This document shows, in pieces, positions 33,927 to 43,420 of a stretch of 64,000 nt of DNA. The notes beneath the pieces were generated by a model. It was not told the origin of the DNA, did not search any database, and saw only the letters and a list, made by a program, of their open reading frames with translations. The first letter of the stretch is position 1. The number at the start of each line of letters is the position of its first letter. The DNA is from DASTCZ01 sp963704455 (GTDB lineage: Bacteria; Acidobacteriota; Terriglobia; Acidiferrales; UBA7541): assembly GCA_963704455.1 (NCBI GenBank), contig OY969905.1:3162001-3226000 (forward strand). The letters are read 5' to 3'. Position numbers and translations under genes: made by a program.

Positions 33927-36620
33927 TCAGGGTTTTGCGGATGCGGTGGCAAGTTCAGGTTGCGGCTGCTCTTCCTGAAGGACCGCTTCCCAGTCGCACC
34001 CTTCCTTGATGCAGGCGCGCACCGGGCCCGTCTTCAGGCGCTTTTCCACGATGAATGGCGCGCCGCACTTCGGACACGCCTCAATTATCGGCTGGTACGG
34101 CGTTGTGAAATCACATTCAGGATATTTGTTGCACCCGAAGAAAACCCGCTGCCCGCGCTTGGTCATGCGCTGCACCAACTCGCCCTGTCCGCACTTCGGG
34201 CACGCAATGCCCAGCGTCTTCGCCCGAATGTACTTGCACTTCGGGTAGCTCGAACACCCGATAAATTCTCCGTATCTCCCAAACCGTTTAACCAGCGGCT
34301 CTCCGCAGTCGGGACATTTTTCTTCCAGTACTTCGTCCGGCTGGCGCGCCTGCCGCGTTCCTTGCACCAACCGCCGGGTCGTCTTGCATTCCGGATATGC
34401 GCTGCATGCCAGAAACGTTCCGAACCGTCCGCGCTTGATCACCATCTCCTTGCCGCATTCCGGGCAAGCTTCGGTGGGATGTTCCCCATCCGTGGGATGC
34501 TCATGCGAAAGATCGCGCGTGTAGTCGCAGTCCGGGTAGCGGTCGCAGCCCATGAAAAATCCATTCCGGCTGATGCGCTCGAGCAAATGTCCCTTTTCAC
34601 ACTTCGGGCAAAGCTCCCCGGTCGCGATCCCTTTCTTGTAAGACTCCATATCTTCCCGGGCCAGCGCCAAATCCTTCACAAAGCGCGTGTAGAAATCCCC
34701 GACCGCTTCCTTCCACGGCAGCTTTCCTTCTTCGACTTCGTCCAATTCCTCTTCCATCCGCGCCGTGAACCCAAGATCAAAAATATCCTCGAAGCTTTTC
34801 ACCAGCAGGACGCTTACTTTTCCTCCCAGCATGGTCGGAGTAAATTTCCCCAACTCCTTGGTCACGTACTCCCGTTCCACAATCGTCGAAATAATCGCCG
34901 CATAAGTGGAAGGGCGCCCGATTCCTTTTTCCTCCAACTCCTTCACCAGCGTCGCTTCCGTGTAGCGCGGAGGCGGCTCCGTAAAATGCTGTTCCGAGCG
35001 CACCGGAGGCGCGGCTTCGCCGCCATTGGCGGGTTCGACGGCCGCAAGCTTCAGCATTTCTTTTTCGCTCACGCGAGGCAGGCGCTTTCCTTCCGCTTCG
35101 GCATCGTCGCCCTTTTCCAGATCCTCCTCGCCGGAGCGGTACGCCGCCAGATATCCCGCGAATTTCTCAACGGAACCCGATGCGCGGAACGTGTAATCTC
35201 CCGCCGCCACATCAATCGTTGTTTGATCGAACACCGCGGGAACCATCTGTGAGGCCACAAACCTCTGCCAAATCAGTTGGTACAACTTGAAAGCTTCATC
35301 GTCCAGATATCGCCGCACCGAATCCGGCGTCCGAGCCGCATCCGTGGGACGAATTGCTTCGTGCGCGTCCTGCGCGTCTTTCTTGCTCCTATAAAAGTTT
35401 GGCCTTTCCGGCAGATATTCCGGCCCGTACTGTTGCGGAATCAGCGCGCGCACCTGCTCCAGGGCATCGGGCGACACGCGCACCGAATCCGTTCGCATAT
35501 AAGTAATGAGCGCGACCGAACCTTCGTCGCCCAGCTCAACGCCTTCATAGAGTTTCTGCGCGATTCCCATCGTCCGCTTCGCCGTGTAGCGCAAGCGGTT
35601 ATACGAAGCCTGCTGCAGCTTGGAAGTGGTAAACGGCGGCAAAGCATTGCGGCGTTTTTCCTTCTGCACCACTTCCAAAACCTGCCACTTCACCTTTTTC
35701 AGCTCATCCAATATCCGGGTGGCCTGCGCCTCGTTGGAAATCTGAATCTCTTCGCCTTTGTACCGCCAGAGTTTCGCTTGGAAGATCGGCGGCTCCGCGG
35801 CTTGCAGTCGAGCGTGAATTGTCCAATATTCCTTCGGAACGAATGCCTTGATTTCTAGCTCGCGCTCGGCAATCAGCCGCAGCGCCACTGTCTGGACGCG
35901 CCCGGCGGAAAGCCCGCGACGCACTTTGTCCCACAACAGCGGCGAGATTTTGTATCCCACAATCCGGTCCAACACCCGGCGCGCCTGTTGTGCATCCACC
36001 AGGTGCTCATCCACCTGCCCGGCCGTATCAAATGCCGCGCGAATCGCCTTCGGAGTGATCTCGTTGAACATTACGCGGAAAATCTTTTTCCGCATGTCTT
36101 TCGGAACCTCCGCCGCCACCGGAGGAGCGATCGCCTTATCTTCCGCTGTTTCCGCCGCGGTCTTTTTTCCTCTGCGGCCCCAGCGGTTCACCGCGGGCGT
36201 ATAGCCGTCAAAAAGTTCGTCCTTCGACATCGTCAATACTTCCGTCAGATGCGCGCAGATCGCCTCGCCTTCGCGATCCGGGTCGGCAGCCAAATAAACG
36301 GCATCCGCCGTTGACGCCGCCTTCCTCAGGTCGTTCACAACTTTATCTTTGCCGGGAATGACGACATAGGTCGGTTCGAATATCCTGGCCGGATTGTACG
36401 GGCGCACCTTCACTTCCGGTTTTTTCTTCGCGCTGGCTCGCTTCTTCGTTTTTTTCTTCGCGGGCTTCTCGTCGTCCGGAGGCAGTACGATGCCGATATC
36501 CTTTTTCGGCAGGTCCATCACGTGCCCAATGGAAGCCTTGACGCTGAAATTGCGTCCCAGATATTTGTTGATCGTTTTCGCCTTGGCCGGCGATTCGACG
36601 ATGACGAGCGATTTTCCCAT
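33927..36620 (-). CDS. topA: DNA topoisomerase I
   Basis: This 897-residue type IA enzyme relaxes negative supercoils. It has the Toprim start LVIVESPAKAKTINKYLG, the metal site AADPDREGEAI, the active tyrosine in ITYMRTDSVRVS (residue about 373), and five C-terminal Cys4 zinc ribbons (for example CPECGKE..., CPDCGEP..., CPKCGQG...). A Lys-rich insertion (KKTKKRASAKKK) sits in the N-terminal domain. It is between dprA and xerC. Confidence 0.96.
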   Translation of the reverse strand: MGKSLVIVESPAKAKTINKYLGRNFSVKASIGHVMDLPKKDIGIVLPPDDEKPAKKKTKKRASAKKKPEVKVRPYNPARIFEPTYVVIPGKDKVVNDLRKAASTADAVYLAADPDREGEAICAHLTEVLTMSKDELFDGYTPAVNRWGRRGKKTAAETAEDKAIAPPVAAEVPKDMRKKIFRVMFNEITPKAIRAAFDTAGQVDEHLVDAQQARRVLDRIVGYKISPLLWDKVRRGLSAGRVQTVALRLIAERELEIKAFVPKEYWTIHARLQAAEPPIFQAKLWRYKGEEIQISNEAQATRILDELKKVKWQVLEVVQKEKRRNALPPFTTSKLQQASYNRLRYTAKRTMGIAQKLYEGVELGDEGSVALITYMRTDSVRVSPDALEQVRALIPQQYGPEYLPERPNFYRSKKDAQDAHEAIRPTDAARTPDSVRRYLDDEAFKLYQLIWQRFVASQMVPAVFDQTTIDVAAGDYTFRASGSVEKFAGYLAAYRSGEEDLEKGDDAEAEGKRLPRVSEKEMLKLAAVEPANGGEAAPPVRSEQHFTEPPPRYTEATLVKELEEKGIGRPSTYAAIISTIVEREYVTKELGKFTPTMLGGKVSVLLVKSFEDIFDLGFTARMEEELDEVEEGKLPWKEAVGDFYTRFVKDLALAREDMESYKKGIATGELCPKCEKGHLLERISRNGFFMGCDRYPDCDYTRDLSHEHPTDGEHPTEACPECGKEMVIKRGRFGTFLACSAYPECKTTRRLVQGTRQARQPDEVLEEKCPDCGEPLVKRFGRYGEFIGCSSYPKCKYIRAKTLGIACPKCGQGELVQRMTKRGQRVFFGCNKYPECDFTTPYQPIIEACPKCGAPFIVEKRLKTGPVRACIKEGCDWEAVLQEEQPQPELATASAKP

Positions 36621-36699
36621 TGAATTGTTTTAACCGAAACTCTGTGGGATATGTGGCGCTGTGTCCTACTGGCTACCTTTCCCTGTCATCCCCCATGCT

Positions 36700-37827
36700 T
36701 CAGAACAAAACCTTCACAAATTGTTTTCCCGGCATTTGCCGGATGATTCCCTTCAATTCCATTTCGCACAGCGCCGCAAGCACGCCGGAAGAGCTCATTC
36801 CGGATTTCTCGACGAGCGTGTCCACTTGCACCGGCTGATCCGCGCTTAACAACTCGTACAGCTTTTTCTGCTCGGGCGCAAGTGATTCCGCAACGAGCGA
36901 TTCCTGCTCGCCCGCGCCGGGCGATTCCACCGGGAAGAGTTCCGCGCGGATTTCCGTGGGCAACTCCTCGACAACATCCTCCCAGCCGGTCACCAGCTTT
37001 GCGCCCTGCTTGATTAATTGATTCGGGGCAAAGCTCGTGGGTTGCGTGGCATTTCCCGGCACGCCATATACTTCACGGCCGAACTCCATCGCCAGCCGCG
37101 CAGTAATCAACGAGCCGGAATACTGCTCCCCTTCCACGACAATCGTTCCGAGGCTCATCCCCGCGACGATGCGGTTGCGGACAGGAAAATTTTCCGGCGC
37201 GGCGTGGACGCCCAAAGGGAATTCGGAAATCAACGCGCCTTTGCTTTCTACCTCCGCGAATACCTTGCGATTTTCCTTCGGATATATGACATCCATTCCC
37301 GTGCCGAGGATGCCGACGGTCGCGCCGCGCGCCGCAGCGGAGGCCCCGCGGTGCGCCGAACAATCAATGCCGCGCGCCAACCCGCTGACGATCGTCAACC
37401 CCCGCGCGGCGAGGTCCCTGCCAAGCCTCTCTGCCATTAGATTACCGTAGGGGGTCGGACGTCGCGTGCCCACAATCGAGATGGAATGGAGCCGTAAGAC
37501 TTCCGGGTTGCCGCGGAAGTAGAGCAAAGGCGGAGGATCGTAAATCTCAAGCAGGCGCGGAGGATAAGCGCTTTCGCCCCAATGCAATAATTGGACTCCA
37601 AGTTCCCACGCCCAGGCGATCTCCTTTTCAGCAGCTGGGAACCCCACGCGAGCGGCGACAGCTTGCGCAGTTGCGCTAGGCAAACCGCATGCTTCAAGGG
37701 CAGTCAGCGATGCTGCGAAGGCATCATCGGGCGAACCAAACTCACGCAGCAACCGCCCCAGCAACCGAGCGCCGAGGCCGGGAGTAAGCGAGAGAGCCAG
37801 CCAGGAGAGGGAGGAGGCCAGTTCCAT
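36700..37827 (-). CDS. dprA: DNA-processing protein DprA
   Basis: This 375-residue protein protects and loads RecA on incoming single-stranded DNA in natural transformation. The Rossmann-like core has ISIVGTRRPTPYGN, IVSGLARGIDCSAHRGA, GILGTGMDVIYPKENR and SEFPLGV...FPVRNRIVAGMS. The C-terminal 65 residues form the winged-helix DML1-like domain (KLYELLSADQPVQVDTLVEKSGMSSSGVLAALCEMELKG). It is the first gene of the dprA-topA-xerC block; the start at 37827 is the only good one. Confidence 0.95.
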   Translation of the reverse strand: MELASSLSWLALSLTPGLGARLLGRLLREFGSPDDAFAASLTALEACGLPSATAQAVAARVGFPAAEKEIAWAWELGVQLLHWGESAYPPRLLEIYDPPPLLYFRGNPEVLRLHSISIVGTRRPTPYGNLMAERLGRDLAARGLTIVSGLARGIDCSAHRGASAAARGATVGILGTGMDVIYPKENRKVFAEVESKGALISEFPLGVHAAPENFPVRNRIVAGMSLGTIVVEGEQYSGSLITARLAMEFGREVYGVPGNATQPTSFAPNQLIKQGAKLVTGWEDVVEELPTEIRAELFPVESPGAGEQESLVAESLAPEQKKLYELLSADQPVQVDTLVEKSGMSSSGVLAALCEMELKGIIRQMPGKQFVKVLF

Positions 37828-37931
37828 TGAGAGACATACCCTAAACTCTCAGTAGTCATCATGTCAAATATATCCAGTAAGTGAATTATGACGAAACCCC
37901 GTCCGCGCCGGTCTCAATCTGCGCGCCTCTG

Positions 37932-40400
37932 CTAATTGCCGCCCCAGTCGCCGTCATCACCGATTGGCATTCCGTCGGGAGGCACAGCGGGACGCGTCAG
38001 GTTGAATTGCTTCGGGTCGAGTTGGAATCGCTTGATCTGGTCTGCCGAATACGCATACGCGGCGCGCCACCCTTCGTCCTGCGTGCCCGCCATTTGCGCG
38101 CCGAGCCACTTCTCAAGGTCCGCGAGCTTGAGCGAGGCGATGGCGCGTACTTGAGTGGACGCATTTGAGTCCGCGGCAAGCATCATCAAGTCATAGAGAA
38201 CAATTTCGTTGACGACGCGCTGGATTTCCGCCGGATAGCCGGACGCGTGCGGCGCCTTCCACGTCGCAGCGAGAATCCGGTCCACGATTTCGCCAAAGCC
38301 GGGATACTGCGCATCGTGCGCGTGGTACTCCACAAGGCGCGCGGCGCGGCTCGCGTCAAATAGAAATGCGACGGTGTGCACGGCGGCGGCTTCGGCGGGC
38401 GCGAGCGAATCAAATGTAGGAGCTGTGCGCCGCCGGAAATTCTCGCGCGTCTGCGGATAATCGGGAGGCCGCGGCGGAATCAAACGCAAGAGAGACTCGG
38501 GCAACGCGAGCGCAGCGGGGGTGAGCGTCGCAAGCACCGCGTCCAGCGCGCGCTTCTGTTCGGCGGGAGAGACAGGCTTAACGGGCGTGAGCGCGTCGCC
38601 GCGCAGCGCAAAGGTGTAGTCCACGCCGCCGACGACTTTGGCCGCGGCCTCCACCTGATAGCGGTGCAGCATGTAGAGCGGCACGAGAACATCTTCTAGC
38701 GTGGCCATCGGCGCGCCTTCGCGAATATTGTTTTCGCCGAAGCGCTTTAGCGCGGCGGCGCGCACTTTCATGATGCGGTTCAATTCATCCACCGCGTTCG
38801 CGCCGGAATCCCACAAGTGCGCGTAAGGACTTGCCGCGGAGGGCGGGCGCGCGTCCTGGTCCGTCAAATACCGCTGGCCGCTTGAATACGCATCGTTCAT
38901 GATTTTGTTGAGCGCGGCGGCTTCGTCGGTGCCCGGAGGAAAATCCGAATAGCCGAACGTGATTGATATTTTGTCCCACGCGCCGATGCCCTTCGCGTAA
39001 GCATCGGAAAGATCCGGGACGCCATCCGCGCCGAGGTTGATCGTCGGCGGCGGATAGTCCATCACGGACGCGCGGTTCACCGTGCTCGCCGAATAGTTGT
39101 GCATCAGGCCGAGGGTATGTCCGACCTCGTGAGCGGCGAGTTGCCGGATGCGCGCCAGCACCATTTCCATCAATTTTGGCGAAAGCGGTTGACCCTTTTC
39201 ATAAGGCGCGAGCAATCCTTCGGCAATCAGGAAATCCTGCCGGTCTCGCAGGGAGCCAAGCGATACCTGCCCTTTGATAATCTCGCCCGTTCGCGGATCG
39301 GAAACCGACGCGCCATACGACCACCCGCGCGTCGCACGGTGCACCCACTGAATCACGTTGTAGCGGATGTCCATCGGGTCCGCGCCTTCAGGCATCAGCT
39401 CAACTCGGAATGCATTCTTGTAGCCCGCCGCTTCAAATGCCTGGTTCCACCAACTCGCGCCTTCCACGAGCGCGGTGCGAATCGGCTCGGGCGCGCCGCG
39501 GTCCACATAATAAATGATGGGTTCGATGGGCTCGCTCATAGCCGCATTCGGATCCTTTTTCTGCAAACGGTGCCGCGCAATGAAGTGCTTCTCCACCGGC
39601 TCGCTGATCGGCGCGCCGAAATCCATATAGGACGGCCCGAAAAAACTCGAGCGTGGATCGTATACGCGCGGTTTATACCCGGGCGGCGGCAATTCAATTA
39701 ATGACTGATGCTCGCGCACCGTCACCGCGGTCGCGTCTGGCGTCACCTGCTGCACAAAACCACCCGGCTCATCGCTCGTAAATGTCAGCGTGACTTCCAC
39801 TTCCGTATTCTTCGGGAAATTCTTCGTTCGTGGCAGGTAGAAAGCGCAGCGTGACGGGTCAAGGCGGAAAACTCCTTGCTGCCCGCGCCGCAGCGTGCCG
39901 ATCACGTTGTGTGAATCGCGCATGAAGAAAGTTGTTGCGTCCACGAGCGCCGTCTGGCCATCTTCGGCCGCCACGTCGAAGCCCCACTCCGCGGATTGCG
40001 CGAAGGAATCCTCAACGGCGCGGCGCTCGTTCGGGTCATCCGTCGTTGCCCGGAAGCCGTAGTTTACGGCCACGAGCAGAACGCGCGGCCCCGAGCGCTC
40101 GAATTTCACGACATGCGCGCGGCCGGTCTGTCCGCGGTCGAGCCCGATATCATTCGAGCCAATTCCGGCGGGAAGCGATTCCGTGTAAAGAAATTCGGCG
40201 TCCCATCGCGGGATCTCGAGCCAGATCTTTCCCGCGCGTGCGTCCCAGTAAAATGGGAAGTAGCCGTCGAACTTCTGCATCCCGGCAGTTTTCTGCGCAA
40301 CCGTGGGAAGCGGGGCCGCGGAATCCACCGCTCCGCGCCCTTGCGCGAACGCGCCGGCACTCAAAACCACCAACAGGAACAGCACGCTCAGGCGTTTCAT
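37932..40400 (-). CDS. Secreted zinc-dependent metalloprotease (DUF5117/DUF5118-like), second copy
   Basis: This 822-residue paralogue of the 29168-31885 protein starts with a signal peptide (LSVLFLLVVLSAGAFAQ) at an ATG preceded by GGGAGG. The zinc site is HEVGHTLGLMHN, followed by the VMDYPPPTI Met-turn. The DUF5117-like block (KFDGYFPFYWDARAGKIWLEIPRWD...) and the DUF5118 block (LQKKDPNAAMSEPIEPIIYYVDRGAPEPIR) are present. It lacks most Gly-rich insertions of the paralogue. Confidence 0.88.
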   Translation of the reverse strand: MKRLSVLFLLVVLSAGAFAQGRGAVDSAAPLPTVAQKTAGMQKFDGYFPFYWDARAGKIWLEIPRWDAEFLYTESLPAGIGSNDIGLDRGQTGRAHVVKFERSGPRVLLVAVNYGFRATTDDPNERRAVEDSFAQSAEWGFDVAAEDGQTALVDATTFFMRDSHNVIGTLRRGQQGVFRLDPSRCAFYLPRTKNFPKNTEVEVTLTFTSDEPGGFVQQVTPDATAVTVREHQSLIELPPPGYKPRVYDPRSSFFGPSYMDFGAPISEPVEKHFIARHRLQKKDPNAAMSEPIEPIIYYVDRGAPEPIRTALVEGASWWNQAFEAAGYKNAFRVELMPEGADPMDIRYNVIQWVHRATRGWSYGASVSDPRTGEIIKGQVSLGSLRDRQDFLIAEGLLAPYEKGQPLSPKLMEMVLARIRQLAAHEVGHTLGLMHNYSASTVNRASVMDYPPPTINLGADGVPDLSDAYAKGIGAWDKISITFGYSDFPPGTDEAAALNKIMNDAYSSGQRYLTDQDARPPSAASPYAHLWDSGANAVDELNRIMKVRAAALKRFGENNIREGAPMATLEDVLVPLYMLHRYQVEAAAKVVGGVDYTFALRGDALTPVKPVSPAEQKRALDAVLATLTPAALALPESLLRLIPPRPPDYPQTRENFRRRTAPTFDSLAPAEAAAVHTVAFLFDASRAARLVEYHAHDAQYPGFGEIVDRILAATWKAPHASGYPAEIQRVVNEIVLYDLMMLAADSNASTQVRAIASLKLADLEKWLGAQMAGTQDEGWRAAYAYSADQIKRFQLDPKQFNLTRPAVPPDGMPIGDDGDWGGN

Positions 40401-40568
40401 AGTTTGTTTCCTCCCATTCAGAAACTCGACAAATCAAAAACAATCGGACGCGAGAGTTTATAACAAACGGCAGCGGACTTATTTCAAAGCTGTTGAAGAC
40501 TGCGAAAAGAGGACAAGAGTCGGCTGTAGGAACAAATCCTCGGCGTCGTATGTCAAAACGCGTCTCGC

Positions 40569-43235
40569 CTATTCGTACCGCAGCGCGATGACTGGGTCCA
40601 CCTTCGTGGCGCGCCGCGCGGGCAGATAGCTCGCAAAGAGCGCAACTGCGATGAGTACCGCGGACACAGATACGAAAGTGATTGCATCGGTGCTTCCCAC
40701 TCCATAAAGCAGCGATGACAGTACGCGTGTGCCGGCGATTGCGCCCGCAAGTCCAAGTGCAAGCCCCGCGCCGGCCAATCGGACGCCGTCCCAGATCACA
40801 TCGCGCATCACGTGCGATGGTGTAGCGCCGAGCGCCACGCGGATGCCGATCTCGCGTGTCCTCTGCGCCACCATGTAGGAAAGCACTCCGTAAATTCCCA
40901 CGGACGAGAGCAGCAGCGCCGTGGCGGCGAAAATCGCCAGCAGGAAAGTGTCAAAGTGCGATTGCTCGAGCGTGCCGGAGATTTTCTCCCGCATGGTCGA
41001 GAGACGATAAACCGGAACGCCGGGCGCAATACCGGCCACCGCAATCCGCAATTCGTTTGCGGGAATCGCGCTGCCGCGCGTTCGCACGACGAGGTCCATG
41101 GTGCGCCCAATCCAATCCCACGAACTTGGCGGCATTTGCGCAATCGGGAGATAAAACTCCGGCTGTATCTGGCGATCGAGGCCCCAGGCGCGGACATCCC
41201 CGACGACTCCTACCACTTCATGCCACACGGGATCCAAGCGCCCCTTCGGTCCGAATTCGCAGCACGCAAAGCGCTTGCCGATTGGGTTTTCACCCGGCCA
41301 CATGGTGCGCGCAAGTGTTTCGTTGATGATCGTGACCATACTCCTCTCGCGCTTGTCCTGCTCCGTAAATTCGCGTCCCGCCTTAAGCGGTATCCGCACA
41401 GTCGAAAGATACCCGGCGGAAACAATTCTCAAGCTCGCGATTACCAGGTTTGAGGGATCGATGGCTTTGCCTTCCGGGAGCAACCCATTGCTGCCGCCTC
41501 CGCCGGCCAGCGGAGCGCGCGAAACAATGGCAGCCGATTCGACTCCGGGCAATGCGGCCGCGGCAGCGATCATTCGCTCAAATGTCTGCCGCGCGACAGC
41601 GGGATCGTGATAGCCCGCGTCGGGGAGGCCGACGCGCCCTACGACCAGATTTGTAGTGTCAAATCCCGGATCCAGATGCGAGACGAGAAATGCGCTGCGG
41701 AGAAGCAATCCAGCTCCCACCATCAACACCAAGGCGAGCGCCACCTCACCGACGACGAGAACGCTCCGAACGCGATCGCGACTCCCGCTGGAATTGCCTA
41801 TTCCTTCTTTGAATGCTTCGCCCAGCCGCGTTGAGGCGGAGCGCAGCGCGGGTGCAAGCCCGAAGAAGATGCTGCAAAGCAGCGTGGCACCGCACGCGAA
41901 GACAAGCGTGACTGTGTCTACGCTGGATTCGCCCAGCCGCGGCACTCCAGTGGGGCCACCCGCAACGATCCACGACACGCCCCAGAATGCCAGCAACACT
42001 CCGACAACGCCGCTCACAACTCCAAGCACGACGCTTTCGGCCAGAAGTTGTCGCACAATGCGCTGGGGCGAAGCTCCCAGCGCCACGCGGACTGCGATTT
42101 CCTTTTGGCGCCCGCGCGAGCGCACCAACTGCAAGTTTGCGATGTTCGCGCACGCAATCAAAAGTACAAATCCGACCGCACCGAGCATCAACCATAAGAC
42201 CAGGCTTTGGTCCCCGAGCAGCGCCGCCGCAAGCGGCGTCAACAGAAACCCGCGGTCCTTATTGTCAAGCGGGTGCAATTGTTGCAGGCGCGTCGCGATC
42301 AAATTGAGTTCGGTTTGGGCCTGCGTCATGGGAACGCCGGCCTTTAGCCGGCCCATCACATTCAGATAATGGCTGTCATACTCCGCGATTTGCTGCGCCG
42401 AGAAGGCAGCCGGTACCCAAATATCGCTGTTGATCAGCAGAGGGTCGAAAGTTTTCGGCATTACTCCAATAACCGCGGTCGGCATGCCGTTCACTCGCAG
42501 CGTTTGCCCGAGAATCACCGGATCCGCGTGGAGATGCGTGCGCCAAAGCCTTTCGCTGATTACAACCACGCGGTTGCTTCCCGGCTTGTCCTCACCGGCT
42601 GAGAATACGCGCCCGGCGATTGGCTGTACTCCGAATGTGGCGAAGTAATCCGCGGTGGCTATTTCGCCTTGCACTCGCTCGGGGACTTCTTGCGTGGAAA
42701 GATTGAAACTCGCGTTGTTGGAAGCACAAAGTTTCTCAAAGGAAGAGCTTTGCTGGCGTATATCCATGAAGTTTCCCACCGAGAACCCGCCATGCAGGTC
42801 CCGCCACTGTTCCTGCACGTACATGACTCGTGAGGGCGTTTCCATTGCCAGTGGCTTCAGCAGCACGGCATTCACAACGCTGAAGATCGCGGTCACAGCG
42901 CCGATGCCGAGTGCAAGCGTGAGCACGGCGACCGCTGTGAAGCCCGGATTCTTGCGAAGAGTGCGCGCGCCGTAGCGTATGTCCTGAAAAAAATCCCCCA
43001 CCAAGTTCCATCCCCACATGTCCCGGCTCTCCTCCCGCAATCTCAGGTCATTCCCAAATCTCATTTGCGCCTCGTGACATGCCTCATCGTGAGAAGCGCC
43101 CGCTTCACGCCGCTCGCGCTCCCGCAATTCCTTGTGCAGCCGCATCTCTTCATCCAGGTCTCGGTCGAACCGCTCTCGTCGAAACAAATTCATGATTCGC
43201 CGCCACAATTCGCCGGGTTTTTGAGAAGCAGCCAT
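40569..43235 (-). CDS. ADOP-type MacB/FtsX-like permease
   Basis: This 888-residue protein has the acidobacterial duplicated-orphan-permease layout: an N-terminal cytoplasmic helix block (LWRRIMNLFRRERFDRDLDEEMRLHKEL), a first membrane segment (GFTAVAVLTLALGIGAVTAIFSVVNAVLL), a MacB-like periplasmic domain, three membrane helices, a second periplasmic domain and a final FtsX helix set ending PARRATKVDPVIALRYE. No ATPase is encoded beside it. It belongs to a PadR-linked cluster of two intact and one destroyed permease genes. Confidence 0.88.
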   Translation of the reverse strand: MAASQKPGELWRRIMNLFRRERFDRDLDEEMRLHKELRERERREAGASHDEACHEAQMRFGNDLRLREESRDMWGWNLVGDFFQDIRYGARTLRKNPGFTAVAVLTLALGIGAVTAIFSVVNAVLLKPLAMETPSRVMYVQEQWRDLHGGFSVGNFMDIRQQSSSFEKLCASNNASFNLSTQEVPERVQGEIATADYFATFGVQPIAGRVFSAGEDKPGSNRVVVISERLWRTHLHADPVILGQTLRVNGMPTAVIGVMPKTFDPLLINSDIWVPAAFSAQQIAEYDSHYLNVMGRLKAGVPMTQAQTELNLIATRLQQLHPLDNKDRGFLLTPLAAALLGDQSLVLWLMLGAVGFVLLIACANIANLQLVRSRGRQKEIAVRVALGASPQRIVRQLLAESVVLGVVSGVVGVLLAFWGVSWIVAGGPTGVPRLGESSVDTVTLVFACGATLLCSIFFGLAPALRSASTRLGEAFKEGIGNSSGSRDRVRSVLVVGEVALALVLMVGAGLLLRSAFLVSHLDPGFDTTNLVVGRVGLPDAGYHDPAVARQTFERMIAAAAALPGVESAAIVSRAPLAGGGGSNGLLPEGKAIDPSNLVIASLRIVSAGYLSTVRIPLKAGREFTEQDKRERSMVTIINETLARTMWPGENPIGKRFACCEFGPKGRLDPVWHEVVGVVGDVRAWGLDRQIQPEFYLPIAQMPPSSWDWIGRTMDLVVRTRGSAIPANELRIAVAGIAPGVPVYRLSTMREKISGTLEQSHFDTFLLAIFAATALLLSSVGIYGVLSYMVAQRTREIGIRVALGATPSHVMRDVIWDGVRLAGAGLALGLAGAIAGTRVLSSLLYGVGSTDAITFVSVSAVLIAVALFASYLPARRATKVDPVIALRYE

Positions 43236-43241
43236 GGTTTA

Positions 43242-43410
43242 TTACTCGAAACGAAGCGCGACCATCGGGTCCACGCGCATCGCTCGCCGCGCGGGGATTG
43301 CCATCGAAACAAGCGCAATCAGAATTGTGAGTGCGGCTGCCGCGCCGTAGATCAACGGGTCATTTGGACTCACCGCGACAGGCGCCGACGAAGCCAGCCG
43401 CGCCCCGCAA
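43242..43410 (-). pseudogene. C-terminal remnant of an ADOP-type permease
   Basis: The frame ends VSPNDPLIYGAAAALTILIALVSMAIPARRAMRVDPMVALRFE (two parts of the same run), which is the last helix and C-terminal signature of these permeases. Upstream homology stops about 10 bases after the oxidoreductase stop codon at 43421. The matching N-terminal remnant lies at 46084-46251, on the other side of the oxidoreductase operon. Confidence 0.75.
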
Positions 43411-43420
43411 GCCCGCACCT

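Noticed and set aside
33879..35252. A 457-residue plus-strand reading frame
   Set aside because: It is antisense to topA, whose motifs are unambiguous, and shows the Arg/Leu/Phe-rich composition of shadow frames.
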